From assembly GCA_951640195.1 (NCBI GenBank), contig OX621171.1:1984001-2048000 (forward strand): a stretch of 64,000 nucleotides of DNA, read 5' to 3'. This DNA is from Porpolomopsis calyptriformis. Lineage: Eukaryota > Basidiomycota > Agaricomycetes > Agaricales > Hygrophoraceae. The position numbers and the translations under genes are program-made. Positions within the stretch are counted from its first letter, which is position 1; every line of letters starts with the position of its first letter. The notes under the pieces are model-generated. The model had not been told where the DNA came from. It did no database searches and was given only the letters and a program-made list of their open reading frames with translations. Positions 35,935 to 47,671 of this stretch are shown piece by piece.

Positions 35935-37111
35935 GGCTCCCAAATCATTTCTATCCACTGTCCGTTCTGTATTCTCAAAGTTTTTCGTAGCGAACAATCC
36001 AATGTCCACCGACCACTTGCTCTTGCCTGGGGAGGATCAGTCACTCCCCGTCTCGGTGCTCAGCCAATTTGTAAAGAGCAAGGAAAACCTCGACTTGGCT
36101 AACTCAGCTTTCGTCCGCCAGGCGACTCACTTCAAGCAGTCTTCTACCGTCTTCCACGAATCAGTCCTCCTCGACATTGACATCGTCGACATTGATGGAT
36201 CACCCATCGCTAAGACTTTTTTTCACGCTGAACGAGCAGGAGGAGACGGCCCAGTCGGAAACTGCTCACCCTCCAGCTCATCCACCTCGCTTGCTTCCTT
36301 GTCCGAAAATACCATAAAAGCAAAGGATACACTCTTACTTCCTGGCTCAAAAGCCCGGGATAAATATTCATTCGATGACTACCTAGCTAAAGATCACATA
36401 CGACTCAGGACCATCCGACTGTCCAAGGCGATGTCGGTTGCGCAACTGATGGTTATGCTGATGGTCCTGCATGACCACTGGCCCCATTACGTTCTCTTCA
36501 CCTCCCAGTGTTATTTGTTTGCAGGGGCAGTTTGTGAGATGTTGCGGATCGAGTTTGGTGGCTACGTTGTTGATGATGGGAATAATGTGAAGGCAGGAAG
36601 GTTCAAGTCTGTGCAGGTCACAGAATCACCTCCCGATGTTACGGAGGTCCTTGAAAAGTACCGCGCGGAGTGGGAAAGGTTTTGTAAGAAGACCCTCGAG
36701 GCAGAGGGACGGGTGGAGCAGCAGCACCAGGAAGAGTTGGCAAGACGTGAGCGGCAGCTCCAGGAAGAGGTAGCGAGACGTGAGCGGCAGCTCCAGGAAG
36801 AGGTAGCAAGACGTGAGCAGCAGCTCCAGGAAGAGGTAGCGAGACGCGAGGAGGCGGAGCGGCAGCATGAGGAAGCGGTAGCAAGACGCGAGGAGGCGGA
36901 GCGGCAGCATGAGGAAGCGGTAGCAAGACGCGAGGAGGCGGAGCGGCAGCATGAGGAAGCGGTAGCAAGACGCGAGGAGCAGCACAAGGAAGAGGTAGCG
37001 AGACGCGAGGAGGCGGAGCGGCAGCATGAGGAAGCGGTAGCAAGACGCGAGGAGCAGCACAAGGAAGAGTTGGCATATCTGAAGGGGCTGCTCCAACAAC
37101 AAAGTCAGTAA
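35935..37111 (+). CDS. Hypothetical protein with repeat-built coiled-coil tail
   Basis: An open frame of about 390 residues; I chose the ATG at 35,935 (MAPKSFLSTVRSVFSK). The first ~255 residues form a globular part with FSFDDYL-like and LMVLHDHWPHYVLFT segments, which I do not recognise. From about residue 255 to the end it is a long Glu/Arg-rich coiled coil built from 11-residue (RQLQEEVARRE) and 13/14-residue (RREEAERQHEEAVA) repeats, matching DNA repeats at 36,716-37,070. It is one of the two intact-looking genes in the central spacer and is the only plus-strand gene between the MFE-2 and histidine kinase fragments. Confidence 0.65.
36716..37070 (+). repeat. In-frame tandem repeats (33-bp and 39/42-bp units)
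   Basis: Units CGGCAGCTCCAGGAAGAGGT (33-bp period, about three copies) are followed by GAGGCGGAGCGGCAGCATGA (39-bp period, four to five copies with 30-bp variants). The frame is kept throughout, and the near-identity of the units indicates recent expansion. Confidence 0.85.
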
Positions 37112-37149
37112 CACTTTTTTAATATTCTTAATATTGTATCCAATTTTTT

Positions 37150-38640
37150 ATTGCAGGTTTGTCTCAAGCAGGGTAATATCCACAGTTCCTTTGAGCGTTG
37201 CCATCTCCCCCTCGACAAGTATCTCAATCTTCTGTGTAAGGTCGCCCTTGGCTACAGCGGTGGTGACATGGGCAATCGAGCGAACTTGATCGGTTAAACT
37301 TGAGCACATTCGATTGACCTTTTATAAGAATGAGATAAGGCAACCGTACATCCACATAAAAACTCAAAAATAGACACTTACATTCCTGACAAGCTCGAAC
37401 CAAACACCTTCCACGTCTGGAACATGCGCTTGCCCCCCGAGCTTCCCTTGACTGCCTACTTCCAGTGTCACCCTCGTCACTTCCGCCGCCAACGCACGGA
37501 GTCGCACGACCATACCGTTCACGGTGTTCTTCAAATCTAAGATCTCGCCGCGTCCACTTCGATCTGCTTGGACAAGTCTCCTAGTGCGACTGCCTTGGTG
37601 ACTTTTGCAATCGACCGGACTTGACTAGTGAGATTAGCGGCAAGGTTGTTGACTACGCCTGTGAGTTCTCGCCAGGTTCCTTCGACGTCGAGGACAAGAG
37701 CTTGTCCGCCGAGTTTACTAAATAGTAATTCTGCATGTTGCAGCCAACGAGGGGTGGTAAAAGATCACTTACCCTTCTGTGCCGACCTATTGACTGACTC
37801 GAGTAACCTCCTTAGCGAACTGTCCCAATTTATCGACCTATGTACAATATAACGGTAGCGTACAATGGAATTATGATAGAGTAATTCGCACCATAGTATT
37901 GATAACGTCTTTGAGTTGGACCATGACAACGCCCTGTACTGGCACGGTTATCTTCTGAGATAAGTCACCCCTAGCGACGGCGTTACAAACACGAGCGACA
38001 TCTTGGACTTGTGCATTGAGCAACCGCAGCTCCTCGACGGCACTCATCCCGCTCTCGAACGCAACGGAAGACAAACCGACAGAAGGGTCGGTGTACACAT
38101 GTCTCATGGTGGTGGCGTCGGTGGTGACCCTCCCGCAGGTCGGGCAGGTGGAGTGATGTCCATGGGAAAAGGCCGGCGCGGAGGCCGTTGTGGTGTAAAG
38201 GTATCGGGTGTGCTTGGTTGGGGCAAAGCCTGTGAGGTTTTCGAGGGAGGAATGTTCCGGGCGGCCATTTGGGGGTGGACAGGGGATGGTGGATGGATGG
38301 TCGTCATCTCGTGGTTCCATTTCGACGTCCTGTTCGGTGGTGCCATTATTGTTGCTTGGATGGGACTCACCGTTGGCGATGATGTGATGATAGATAGAAT
38401 GCGGTGAAAGCTCGTTGGTGAAGGAGGGTATATCACCCACACTTCGTCTCTTTTTTGTATCTGGTCCGTTCAATTGCCAGCTCTCGGACGCTTTAATGGA
38501 AGCAAGCGTGTCTTCTGCAGTGTACATCCGTCTCGCCATTGCACTGAGCGACCTGAGGATGATATCCATCTGTTTATCTGTGGGGCCATCGTATCTGGGG
38601 ATTGGAGCCGCCGAAGGACCAAGCTCATAGATGGACAAGA
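37150..38640 (-). pseudogene. Group III (Nik1/Os-1-type) hybrid histidine kinase N-terminal fragment
   Basis: The minus strand encodes an N-terminus (MSIYELGPSAAPIPRYDG) followed by the repeated HAMP units typical of the fungal osmosensing kinase: [40 protein letters not shown], then [20 protein letters not shown], with LGGQA(H/L)V linkers and DVEG(T/V)W motifs between them. It has an in-frame TAG after TRVSQ (near 37,795), a frameshift near 37,555, and stops at about 37,150 before the histidine kinase and receiver domains. The break lies next to the end of the coiled-coil gene. Confidence 0.82.
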
Positions 38641-38763
38641 GAGCGACAAGATACGGGATGGTGATTGATTGTCGACGATGTTGGTCATCGTCAACGACAG
38701 CGAGGAGGAGGAGGGTAATAAGCTCAACACGTGCAGAACCGTTTCCTCATCTTATCTCTCACC

Positions 38764-39030
38764 ATGTCTTCCAATTCCAAACCTCTCCTCAATCAACGCA
38801 CAAAATCCTACGAATTCTTCGGTCCTCCGGGCGCCCTTTTCGTCACCCTCTCCGTCCCCTTCACAACCTACTTCCTCTACTTTGCCTGCTCAGAGCATTC
38901 AGGCGGTTGCCCACCCCGCCTCCCACTCGAGACACTCAAACACAGCCGGCCTTGGCTCTGATTCTGCCCGTTTATCGGACTGTACTTTTTGAATAACTCG
39001 TATGACTTTGTGTATAGCTGCAGTTGACAA
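38764..39030 (+). pseudogene. Sterol C-14 reductase (ERG24-type) N-terminal fragment
   Basis: The reading from the ATG at 38,764 includes YEFFGPPGALFVTLSVPFTT and FACSEHSGGCPP, the N-terminal first membrane segment of fungal delta-14 sterol reductases (ergosterol pathway, ER membrane). A stop occurs at 38,959, and the remaining membrane segments are missing. The start is divergent from the histidine kinase fragment, 123 bp away. Confidence 0.65.
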
Positions 39031-39178
39031 CGAGGAAAAAAACAGGGGCAATTGTCTTTGAACCGGCTGCGCAATGAGTTGGCCAAGAGGATGATACGGA
39101 CCTCCAAGATGATCGTTAGATGATCCACCTTCTTCTCGTTCACGAATCCGGGGGAGGTCTGCAGGGCCCGCACCATAA
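39031..39178 (-). other. Unassigned possible coding scrap
   Basis: The minus strand can be read as DYGAGPADLPRIRER ... GGSSNDHLGGPYHPLGQL, which looks like protein sequence, but I do not recognise the family and it is bounded by other fragments. Confidence 0.25.
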
Positions 39179-40620
39179 TCAGATCAACCAGACATCGTCC
39201 GATATTTGCATGCTTACCTCCATCTTCAGAGCGGCCAGAAAACGTTCCCTTCTCAATTCAGTGTACCGAGCTGCCATGTGATAATAGTACCCAGGATGCT
39301 GCAATGCATGACTCGCATTTATCCCAGCGTTGGCTTGGATGGTCAAAGGTACGGAAGAGCGTGAGGTGGAGGATAAGGATACAGGGGCGGGGAGATGAGA
39401 TTGGATGGTGAGTGTGGATTGCGTGCCCTGCTCGAGTAATTCGGCAAAGACACGGTATCTGGAGTATCGAAAATACTGTTTGAAACTTGAGGAGTGACGA
39501 GGAAAGGATGATACGCAACTGTCTTGCCATCCAGCTCCAAAACTCGTACGTCTCTTCACCAATCCCCCAACCACGCGAAAAGTTGGCAAAGCGGCGGGCG
39601 TGGGTATTGTGATGCGAGAGCGCAAGCGTGTGCTCGTTATTATAAAGATAGAGCTTTGAGACCTGAGATCGGATGAGAATTTTCGAGGACGTTCTAAATT
39701 TTAGGCCGAGATTGCTAGATAGAGGGATTTACCTTCACGTTAATACAATCTGCAAGTACCTTGGCCTCCGACCAACGTTTCGTGCGAGGTGGGAGAATCG
39801 CCGTCTTCGCCTCGAAACTCTGCAAAGCATGCCATCTTGTACTCATAGCGCACAGTCCACCCCTCAGGACGTAGCGGCCTTGCTGTCCCAAGAGGTGAGT
39901 TTGAGATATGGCTAGATCCTGATTGTGTGTGGCGGTTTCGTTTCCGGCGTACACGTTTCGAGTGATTGGTGTAGTACTCCAGTGCGGGTTCGTACAAGGC
40001 CTGCTGCAAGCTACAATATGGTTTGTACTGATCGTCCGACAATAAAAACGCAAAAGTTTTGGTGACATGATAGGGAAACAGTGCACTTTCGTCGCATAAT
40101 TGATGGTTGCAAATGAAAAGAGGCGTACCTCTGTACGAAATCACCGAGTTCTGACGGGCTTACTGGGCTCAGGACAAAGAGCGCCGCGCGTGACGCTCTG
40201 TCTCCGGATGTAAGTGAGACGTGCATCCAGTAACCGGTCGTCTATTAACAATGAGGTGAATATATTGAAGAGAAGCAACAGGAACTCACCTAGCATGCGT
40301 CGTGTGGCAGTAAGAACAACTGTGAGCTTTATGCCACGCTCACTTGTGCTCTTCTTGCGCCCGCTGAGAGTTCAGAGTCCTTACGCCGCTCCTCATCTGC
40401 CCTTTCGCGTTCTCGGTCTGGATCTGGCGGGTCAAGGGGTGAACGAGGAGTAACAGATGGTAGCTCAAATGAAAAGGACAAAGACGCTTGGTACCAGCGT
40501 AGTGTGCTTGCGGATCCAGATGGGCCATCAGGGAAGAGGGGTCAGTGGAGACAAGGGAGAGTGTGCCGTAAGGTACTGCGGGTCATCTGGGACGAGGATG
40601 AGAATGTCGTTTTGAGAGTC
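39179..40620 (-). pseudogene. TRAPPC11 (foie gras) homologue fragment
   Basis: Pieces of the TRAPP vesicle-tethering subunit 11 appear in order on the minus strand: DDPQYLTAHSPLSPLTP (near 40,575-40,530), ALFVLSPVSPSELGDFVQR, ALYEPALEYYTNHSKRVRRK, PLRPEGWTVRYEYKMACFAE, TAILPPRTKRWSEAKVLADC, ARRFANFSRGWGIGEETYEF and HPGYYYHMAARYTELRRERF. Near 39,805 FRGED is joined out of frame to TAILPP, so a segment has been deleted. The C-terminal half (Gryzun-like domain) is absent, and the fragment ends near 39,179. Confidence 0.78.
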
Positions 40621-41474
40621 GAGATAGGTTCGGGGTTGGGTACCATCCGTCCTTTGTTTCTGTTTTAGGATGGGGGATTTGGAGGAAGGAGGGTCGAGAA
40701 GGCCGAGAAGAATGATGTCCGAAATGGATAGAATGTTTTGATTGGGCGTAGGGTGATCGGGTGTTGTTGGGGAAGCGGGAGCTGAAATATGTGCATATTG
40801 TATCCTGATAGCGAGAGATGTGGCGGGTAAGACGTAAGGGGCTGCACGTTCGATGGTCAAGGCATCTATGGGAGAGGGAATGGAGGGATAAGCGAAATTG
40901 AGGAGGAAAGCATGGATGGAATCGACGAGTTTGCAAGAGTTGGGACCGCTGGCGATTTTTTGGAGTGGAGAAGAAGGGGGGGAGTGGTAGTGATGGGGGG
41001 AGCGAGGGAGGACGTGCACGAGGAGAGCGCGTTGTTTGATGACGGGGGAGAGTATTGGGGGGGGGAAGAGGCAAAATGGAATATGGACCACCTGTTGCGA
41101 GGCTGAGAGGCGGCGGCGGGGGTGGGGAAGGGTTCGCAGAGGAAGGGATGGGCGACGGTGGTGAGCAGGATGGTCTGTTTGAGGAGAGACTTGTCGGATA
41201 CGTTTGAGGGGAGAAAATTGAATATGGCGTCAAAGGAACGCTGAGCGGGGTTGACTGAGGGAATGGGGGACTTTGACTTGAAGAGGGCGCCGTCGTCGAT
41301 ATCGGAGAGGTAGAGGATGCCAGGGAGTCTGTGGGATCTCCAGACACGGGCGACACGTTCAGCGCGCTCGAGGGCGTCTACGAGGGGGATGGCTGCGGCG
41401 TTCTTGGGCTGGCGCTGCGAGGGAGATGATCCTGACTGTGGGGAAAGTGTCGGACGGGAGCTGGGGCGGGGCAT
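40621..41474 (-). CDS. Unrecognised protein (possible fragment)
   Basis: The minus strand reads MPRPSSRPTLSPQSGSSPSQ and then a folded-looking segment RVWRSHRLPGILYLSDIDD ... FDAIFNFLPSNVSDKSLLKQ, followed after a Ser/Pro-rich stretch and one or more introns by KLVDSIHAFLLNFAYPS and APYVLPATSLAIRIQYAHI. I do not recognise the family. It runs into the TRAPPC11 fragment on the same strand with no clear stop between them, so the two could be a chimeric frame. Confidence 0.4.
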
Positions 41475-42074
41475 GGGAGACGATGATGAGAAGAGAGGAA
41501 GGCAAAAGAGGGGAGTGAATGAGGGGATCTAATTGAGTATGACCCAGAGCTGAAAGGGGATTAGGATTGGAATAGGAAGAAAAGAGAGAGAATTACCACC
41601 GAGAATGAGGATGACAATTGAATTCAAATAGGCGATGATTGACTGAGTGGTGAGAAGGAAGGGAGACATGACGGAATAGAGTTAATCGGAATGACGTACT
41701 GATCGACGATGAGGTTGAGGATGAACTTGCCATGTCAATGCTACTACTCGTTGATGATTAGGTGAGCAACTCGAGTTGGACTCACCGTCGGACTTTCATT
41801 TGGTTATCTTGAAGGAGGATACGGTGACTGCTGTAACCCATTTTTGTCTAATCTCATTCCCTCCGTCAACACCCCTCAGTGTCCCTTTCAGCCATATTCC
41901 ATCCTTTCCAATGTCCACAGAAGGCTATCGGTCAACTTTACTTGGACAGCTATGACCCGGACCGTCCCATCTAATCCCTTCCCGGCTACCTCGGTATTTC
42001 CCGATGTACCTTGCTGTTATAATATGTAATACATCCCAACTCACTCCTTTCGCACCTCCCACTCCCTCCCACCC
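41475..42074. other. Intergenic before MFS fragment
   Basis: Purine-rich then pyrimidine-rich sequence, with ATGACGTACT and ATTCCCTCC-type promoter-like tracts. No gene is visible; it is probably the 5' region of the two divergent neighbours. Confidence 0.35.
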
Positions 42075-42525
42075 ATGCCCGACCATTCCCCCCCCCTTCC
42101 TGATCGCCCCCCCTCCCCCATCATCGTCGACTGGGATGGCCAGGATGACCCGACAAACCCTCTGAAGTACGTTCCACACACACAACCCCCCCTCACTCCC
42201 TACTCAACTTCTCTAGTTGGACTCGTAGACAAAAATGGGTTACAGCCATCATTGTATCCTCCTTCACATTCATATCCCCCGTATCCTCCGCCATCACCGC
42301 ACCCGCCAGCGATCAAATCGCAAGACAGTTCGGTGTCACAAATAATGTACTTGTCGCAATGATGACTTCTGTATTCATTCTCGCTTATGGTCCATGCCCC
42401 CCTCCCTCCCCTTCTTCCTCTCACTCCCCCCCAAAGCCATCGGTCCACTCTTCCTAGGTCCCCTATCTGAACTCTATGGACACTCTCACGTCCTCCGACT
42501 CTCAAACTTATTTTATTTCAGTACT
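42075..42525 (+). pseudogene. MFS (DHA1-type) transporter N-terminal fragment
   Basis: Starts MPDHSPPLPDRPPSPIIVDW with DGQDDPTNPLN, the usual opening of fungal drug:H+ antiporters. An intron (GTACGTTC...CTCTAG) follows, then WTRRQKWVTAIIVSSFTFIS, PVSSAITAPASDQIARQFGV, a first membrane segment (VLVAMMTSVFILAY), a second intron and AIGPLFLGPLSELYGHSHVL. Coding similarity ends at LSNLFYF near 42,522; ten of twelve membrane segments are missing. Confidence 0.78.
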
Positions 42526-42998
42526 CCCTCCCCTCCTATTAACACCCAATTCCTAACCATCAGCAAAAGTCGGAGAAGTTTACCTGGTCGGACCTTGCCA
42601 GGTATTGTCCACCTGGACCACCTGGAAGACCCCCACCTTGTAATACAAAACCCCCACATCTTTTGTAGGCCAGGTTCGACTAACCTGGTCGGTTTGCGAG
42701 AACAGGGTATTCTTACCCATTATGTTACATGTTTATATTGCATTGTATGATCAATTCATTTAGTTCGCACCATTCCTTGCAAGGTACAAGATGTTTTTAT
42801 TAGTCCGAGTATCTAACGAATACACACGATACCAATACGATGCTAAGTCCAGAGTGCGACACGAGAAAAGGTTGGGACATGCGTAATCGACGAAAGCGAG
42901 GGAAAGGCGCGATTCAGAGAACGTAAGCGGCAGAAAACATGGATCGATACAACTGCGAATCAGCAAGGGGATGCGAGAAAAAAAATAAAGGCTCAATA
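42526..42998. other. Noncoding with clustered ACCTGG/CCAGGT words
   Basis: Between 42,575 and 42,700 the hexamer ACCTGG or its complement CCAGGT recurs about eight times, with ACCTGGTCGG at both 42,583 and 42,693. It could be a small repeat insertion where the MFS gene breaks. The remainder is AT-rich without a gene. Confidence 0.4.
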
Positions 42999-44745
42999 TC
43001 AGTTCCGTCGACGTCCTTTGCCCTTTGAGGCCTTGGAAGTCGGTTTAGTTTTGGCTTGAGGACGTTTAGAAGGTGCGGCGGGTGAGGGAACAGGATCTTC
43101 CTGTGATGCATTGGAAAGAGGGCTTCCAGAAAAGAGGTCCTGGTTGACGCGTGGAGTGGGGATGGGGGACAACGGCCAACGCGCGGGTGGGATGAAGGGA
43201 CGCCTGGACCCGGTAGTAGGCACTGATGCCCTGGTCTGCAAGCTTGAAAGGGCAGGGTCGATGGACCAATGGTCAGTATGAGGCTGACGGTCAGCTTCAC
43301 CAGTGCCCATAGGCAGTTGAGGTTCTGGAGGGGGCAATGCGGGAGGTGTGGGAGATGGGGCGGGAGATGGGGCAGGAGGTGTGGGAGATGGGGCGGGAGG
43401 TGCGGGGGTGTGGTCTTTGTTGGCAATGCGGGCATGACGGCGAGCGAGGATGCTTGAAAAATCGGAGGTTGAGCTTGCAATTGAGGGAGAGATCGTATCG
43501 TCTTGAGGTTGAGATAGAGGTCCAAAAACAGTGCTATTGGGCCAGTATAATTTAGCAATAGAAATATAGTAGCAGGTACTCACTTGTTCCACCATTTTAT
43601 CGTGTCCACACACCATTCATCCTCAGGGTTCAGCTCAAAGAGTTTGACGATATTCTTGAAAAACATTTCCTTGTCGAACTTGCCATCGTCTAGCCTCCAG
43701 TCATCTTGCATGCAAATAGCCCAATGTGCCTAGACAATAAGTATAGATCAGTAGTTCTAGCTTAATTATATTGATCAATAACGTACCTGAACTGCAGCAT
43801 ATGCGATCGATCTTGGAGTAACTCGCTCCATATTGTTCAACTTTGCTTGGCCAGCCTTGGCCTTGGGTTTTGACACAAGCATGGCAGCGGACGGTCCCTG
43901 AAAAATATGACGCCATATCTAGAGTGTACAATGAGCAATGGTTTAGTAGTCAAGTAGATGTACTCACACGAACGAGATAAGGACCTCGCAACAGTCCTTG
44001 CTCTAGGTCGCTAGGATCATACATGCTGTAGTTGTATAAGAATACAGGCATGTCATCGTGAGATACAACTAAGCATCCATCTTCTAGCTTTTTTAGCGTG
44101 CTAAATCATGTATGTCAATTAACGTATATTGAATAGATAGACATAAGACTCACCCTAAGCGATCGCCCTCAAACACATTAATGTATTTTAGCGGACAAAG
44201 CAAAAAGCCCAGCATGGGGTGTTTGAAACCCCGGGATGTCGCCTTATCGCTACTTGGCTCAATGATGGGTTCAAGGACCTTCTTGTCCAGGCTGAGGGCA
44301 GCGTAGGTAAGACTAGTATCACGCAGGCTGCATACATCGTCTGACCGTGCGCTACCAACAGCCCGGGTCATCTGTGGAAGCAAACATGTCAGTAATACTA
44401 GGAATGTGTAAACGAGTAGACTATACTGTTTTCGCAAGCTCGTCTAGTTGCTGTGGTTGAGACTTGAATTTTCGACAGTGCGTTTCAAACGAGGGAACTT
44501 TCTTGAGAATGATATTGAAGATACGTTGCAAATCTTGACGTTGTTCTTGGGTAATGCTGTGATAATAAAATGTTAGTGCATGTTCTTGAGAAGACAGACA
44601 CGTACCCATCATCGTATGGCTCATCTGAAAGCTCAGCTCCGTGTGCTGCCATACCTGCATAAAAAACTTGAATAAAACTCATGAACGGGTCTTCGGTTCT
44701 TCCAATCCATTTCGCAACTTTCAGGTAAGGGTCAAGTGGTGACAT
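42999..44745 (-). CDS. DUF6698-like basidiomycete protein
   Basis: Spliced minus-strand exons read: MSPLDPYLKVAKWIGRTEDP with FYAGMAAHGAELSDEPYDDG, then QEQRQDLQRIFNIILKKVPS, then the core YDPSDLEQGLLRGPYLVR, WRHIFQGPSAA, TPRSIAYAAVQAHWAICMQD and VDTIKWWNK, joined to TVFG, and a Pro/Ser-rich basic tail ending KGKGRRRN. The core motif order (P.SIAY.AVQ, then a WWN(K/R).VFG end) is that of a protein family common and multicopy in Agaricomycetes (I believe DUF6698), function unknown. All exons are open and introns are 45-70 bp. Confidence 0.62.
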
Positions 44746-45106
44746 CCTACAAAATAAACTCTAAGTTGCCCAGCTCAGAGGTCTGTGTTGACTCACCTTG
44801 ATTTCTTACGAGACTTGGATTCTAAATCATCAGATAATGTCCTTTTCAGCCGTGTTGAAACCTCATTTCCTCCATGGCTTTCGTGGTCAGAGTTGTCGCA
44901 GTCATTTGTGGGCATAGCAAGCAAAGGGAGAGGGGCAGATGGAGGTGCGGAAGAAAGAAGCACAGAGATACGTCATGATAAGTGTGGAAGTAAAACGCCT
45001 GGAAGTAAAACGCCCAAGTCTAATTTCTCACAGTTTTTGCGCTCATCGTGCTCATCGATGCCTACGATCTCCCTTCATTTGCTACTTCTGTCCCTCATAA
45101 TTCTTA

Positions 45107-45403
45107 TGGTTCTATGTCCATCTTGTCATGCTACCTTCAAGAATAATCATGGACTCTCAAGACATCGTGCGTCCTGTAAACAAGCACGAGTTGGGAATGT
45201 CCGCCTCTTGGAGGGAATTGAGCGTGCAACAGCTGCGAAGGTTGCCCGTAGGCTTGCAGGGGATGTTGCAGAAGAGCGGCGGCAGCAGGAGGGGGAGGAT
45301 ATTTCTACTGGACTTGACGTATGACTTTGATCTCGTCAAGTACTCATTTATTTTGTATCGTACTAATAATTTGTACTTATAGACACACTCTATGGATTGT
45401 TAG
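45107..45403 (+). pseudogene. C2H2 zinc-finger exon of a Plavaka-like transposon gene, truncated
   Basis: The reading MVLCPSCHATFKNNHGLSRH with RASCK is the single N-terminal C2H2-type finger (CPxC...GLSxHxxxC) common at the start of Plavaka-type (CACTA-related) basidiomycete transposase genes. After a basic/acidic linker, an intron (GTATGACT...CTTATAG) leads to a short exon with a stop at 45,401-45,403, only a few bp before the right arm begins. No transposase core is present, so the gene was cut off, plausibly at the arm boundary. Confidence 0.5.
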
Positions 45404-45609
45404 ACATATTTTGCAAATCAGGGACCCATTATCAACAAAATGACCAAAATGCTGGCACAAAATTAATTCAAAATTCTTTGGGGGATCGTTAGGGCATCCC
45501 AATACAATCAGTTTAAGCCATAAATTAAAAAAATCGGCGGTCCCATTCTTGAGATATATGTAAAATACTCCATTTATACCATTATGTAGCCCAGCTATTG
45601 TATTGCACT

Positions 45610-47600
45610 CTATAAATCACAATTTCATGTCCATTCGATAGGCACAGTGAACTAATGGTGGGCCCACAGAAAATTCCGATTTTTAGAGCATTTGGTATGT
45701 CGTGGTGGAAGATAGTAAGGTTTTAGGAGGAGGCATAAGTATAAGTAGCTATAGACTGCTCTAAAAATCGGGGTTTCATATTCAATCGATAGCCCCAGTG
45801 TCATAGAGGTGGGGAATACAAAAATCCCGATTTATGGACCATTTGGGGTACCGCAATCAGTGATATAAGGGGTATGGGGGGGTATATCTCCAACTTATCA
45901 CAGAGCTCTTTAAAAATCAGGATTTTATGTTCAATCGATAGCACTAGTGTCACAGATACTGGGAATACAAAAATCCTGATTTATAGACCATTTGGGGTAC
46001 CGCAATAAGCTATATAAGGGGTATGGGGGGGTATATCTCCAACTTATCACAGAGCTCTTTAAAAATCAGGATTTCATGTTCAATCGATAGCAGTAGTGTC
46101 ATAGAGGCTCGGAATAACAAAATCCTGATGTATAGGCAGAATAAGGTACCGCAATAAGCTATATAAGGGGTATGGGGGGGTATATCTCCAACTTATTACA
46201 GAGGTCTTTAAAAACCTGGGTTTTATATTCAATCAATAGCCCCAGTGTCATAGAGGTGGGGAATACAAAAATCCTAAGTTATAGACCATTTGGGGTACCG
46301 CAATCAGTTATATAAGGGGTATGGGGGGGTATATCTCCAACTTATTACAGACATCTTTAAACATCATAATTTCATGTTCAATCAATAGCACTAGTGTCAT
46401 AGATGCTCGGAATAACAATATATGGGTAGAATAAGGCACTCCAATAAGGTATATAAAGGGTATGAGGGAGTATATCTCCAACTTATCACAGACCTCTTTA
46501 AACATCACAATTTCATGTTCAATCAATAGCACCAGTGTTATAGATGCTCGGAATAACAATATATGGTCAGAATGAGGTACTGCAATAAGCTATATAAGGG
46601 GTATGGGGGAGTATATCTCCAACTTATCACAGACCTCTTTAAACATCACAATTTCATGTTCAATCAATAGCACCAGTGTTACAGATGCTCGGAATGACAA
46701 TATATGGACAGAATGAGGCACTGCAATAAGCTATATAAGGGGTATAGGGGGGTATATCTCTAACTTATCACAGAGCTCTCTGAGCATCAGGATTTCATGT
46801 TCAATCAATAGCACCTGTGTTACAAACATTGGGAATAGTCCAATCATCATGTGTAGATAGACTGGGGTGCCGCAAGAAGTATACAGGAGGTAGGGGGGGG
46901 TATACCTTCAAGTTATCACAGAGCTCTCTGAGCATCAGGATTTCATGTTCAATCAATAGCATCAGTGTTATAAACATTGGGAATAGTCTAATCCTTGTGT
47001 ATGGATTGACTAGGGTGCCGCAATAAGTATATAAGATATCATGGGGTGGTATACCTTTAACTTATCAGAGAGCTCTCTAATCATCGGGATTTTATGTTAA
47101 ATCAACAGCATTAGTGTTACAAAGGTCAGGAGTAGTCTAATCCTCATGTGTGGAATGATTGGGGTATAGTATGTAAGAAGTATCGGATGATATACCTTCA
47201 ACTTATCACAGAGCTCTCCGAGTATCAGGATTTTATGTTCAATCAATAGCATGAGTATTACAAAGGTTAGGAATAGTTCAATCATCATGTGTGGATTAAC
47301 TAGGGTGCCGCAATAAGTATACAACAGGTATGGGAGGGTATACCTTCAACTTATCAGAGAGCCCTCTAAGCATTAGGATTTTATGTTCAATCAATAGCAT
47401 TGGTGCTACAAACATCAGGAGTAGTCCAATCCTCATGTGCGGAATAATTGGGGTACCGTAATTAGCATGCAAGAGGTATCAGAGGTTATACCTTCAACTT
47501 CTCACCGAGCTCTCTAACCATCAGCATGTTATGTTCAATCAATAGCATTAGTGTGATAACATCCCAGAATAACCACATCCCCATGGGCAGACTGATTGGG
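45610..47600 (-). repeat. Tandem array, ~14 units of ~148 bp (right)
   Basis: Mirror copy of the array at 19,640-21,620, with the same unit order and period. Units read TTCAATCAATAGC or TTCAATCGATAGC on the plus strand, followed by TATATCTCCAACTTATCACA. The two arrays differ by single-base changes but not in unit number, which argues for recent duplication of the whole arm. Confidence 0.9.
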
Positions 47601-47671
47601 GTACCACAATGAGCAGTGTAACACATATAGGTAGAATAGACCTGTGAATATATAATCTTCAAATCGATACA

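Noticed and set aside
36562..37114. Minus-strand Leu/Ser/Ala-rich frames opposite the coiled-coil gene
   Set aside because: They arise from the in-frame repeat read backwards.
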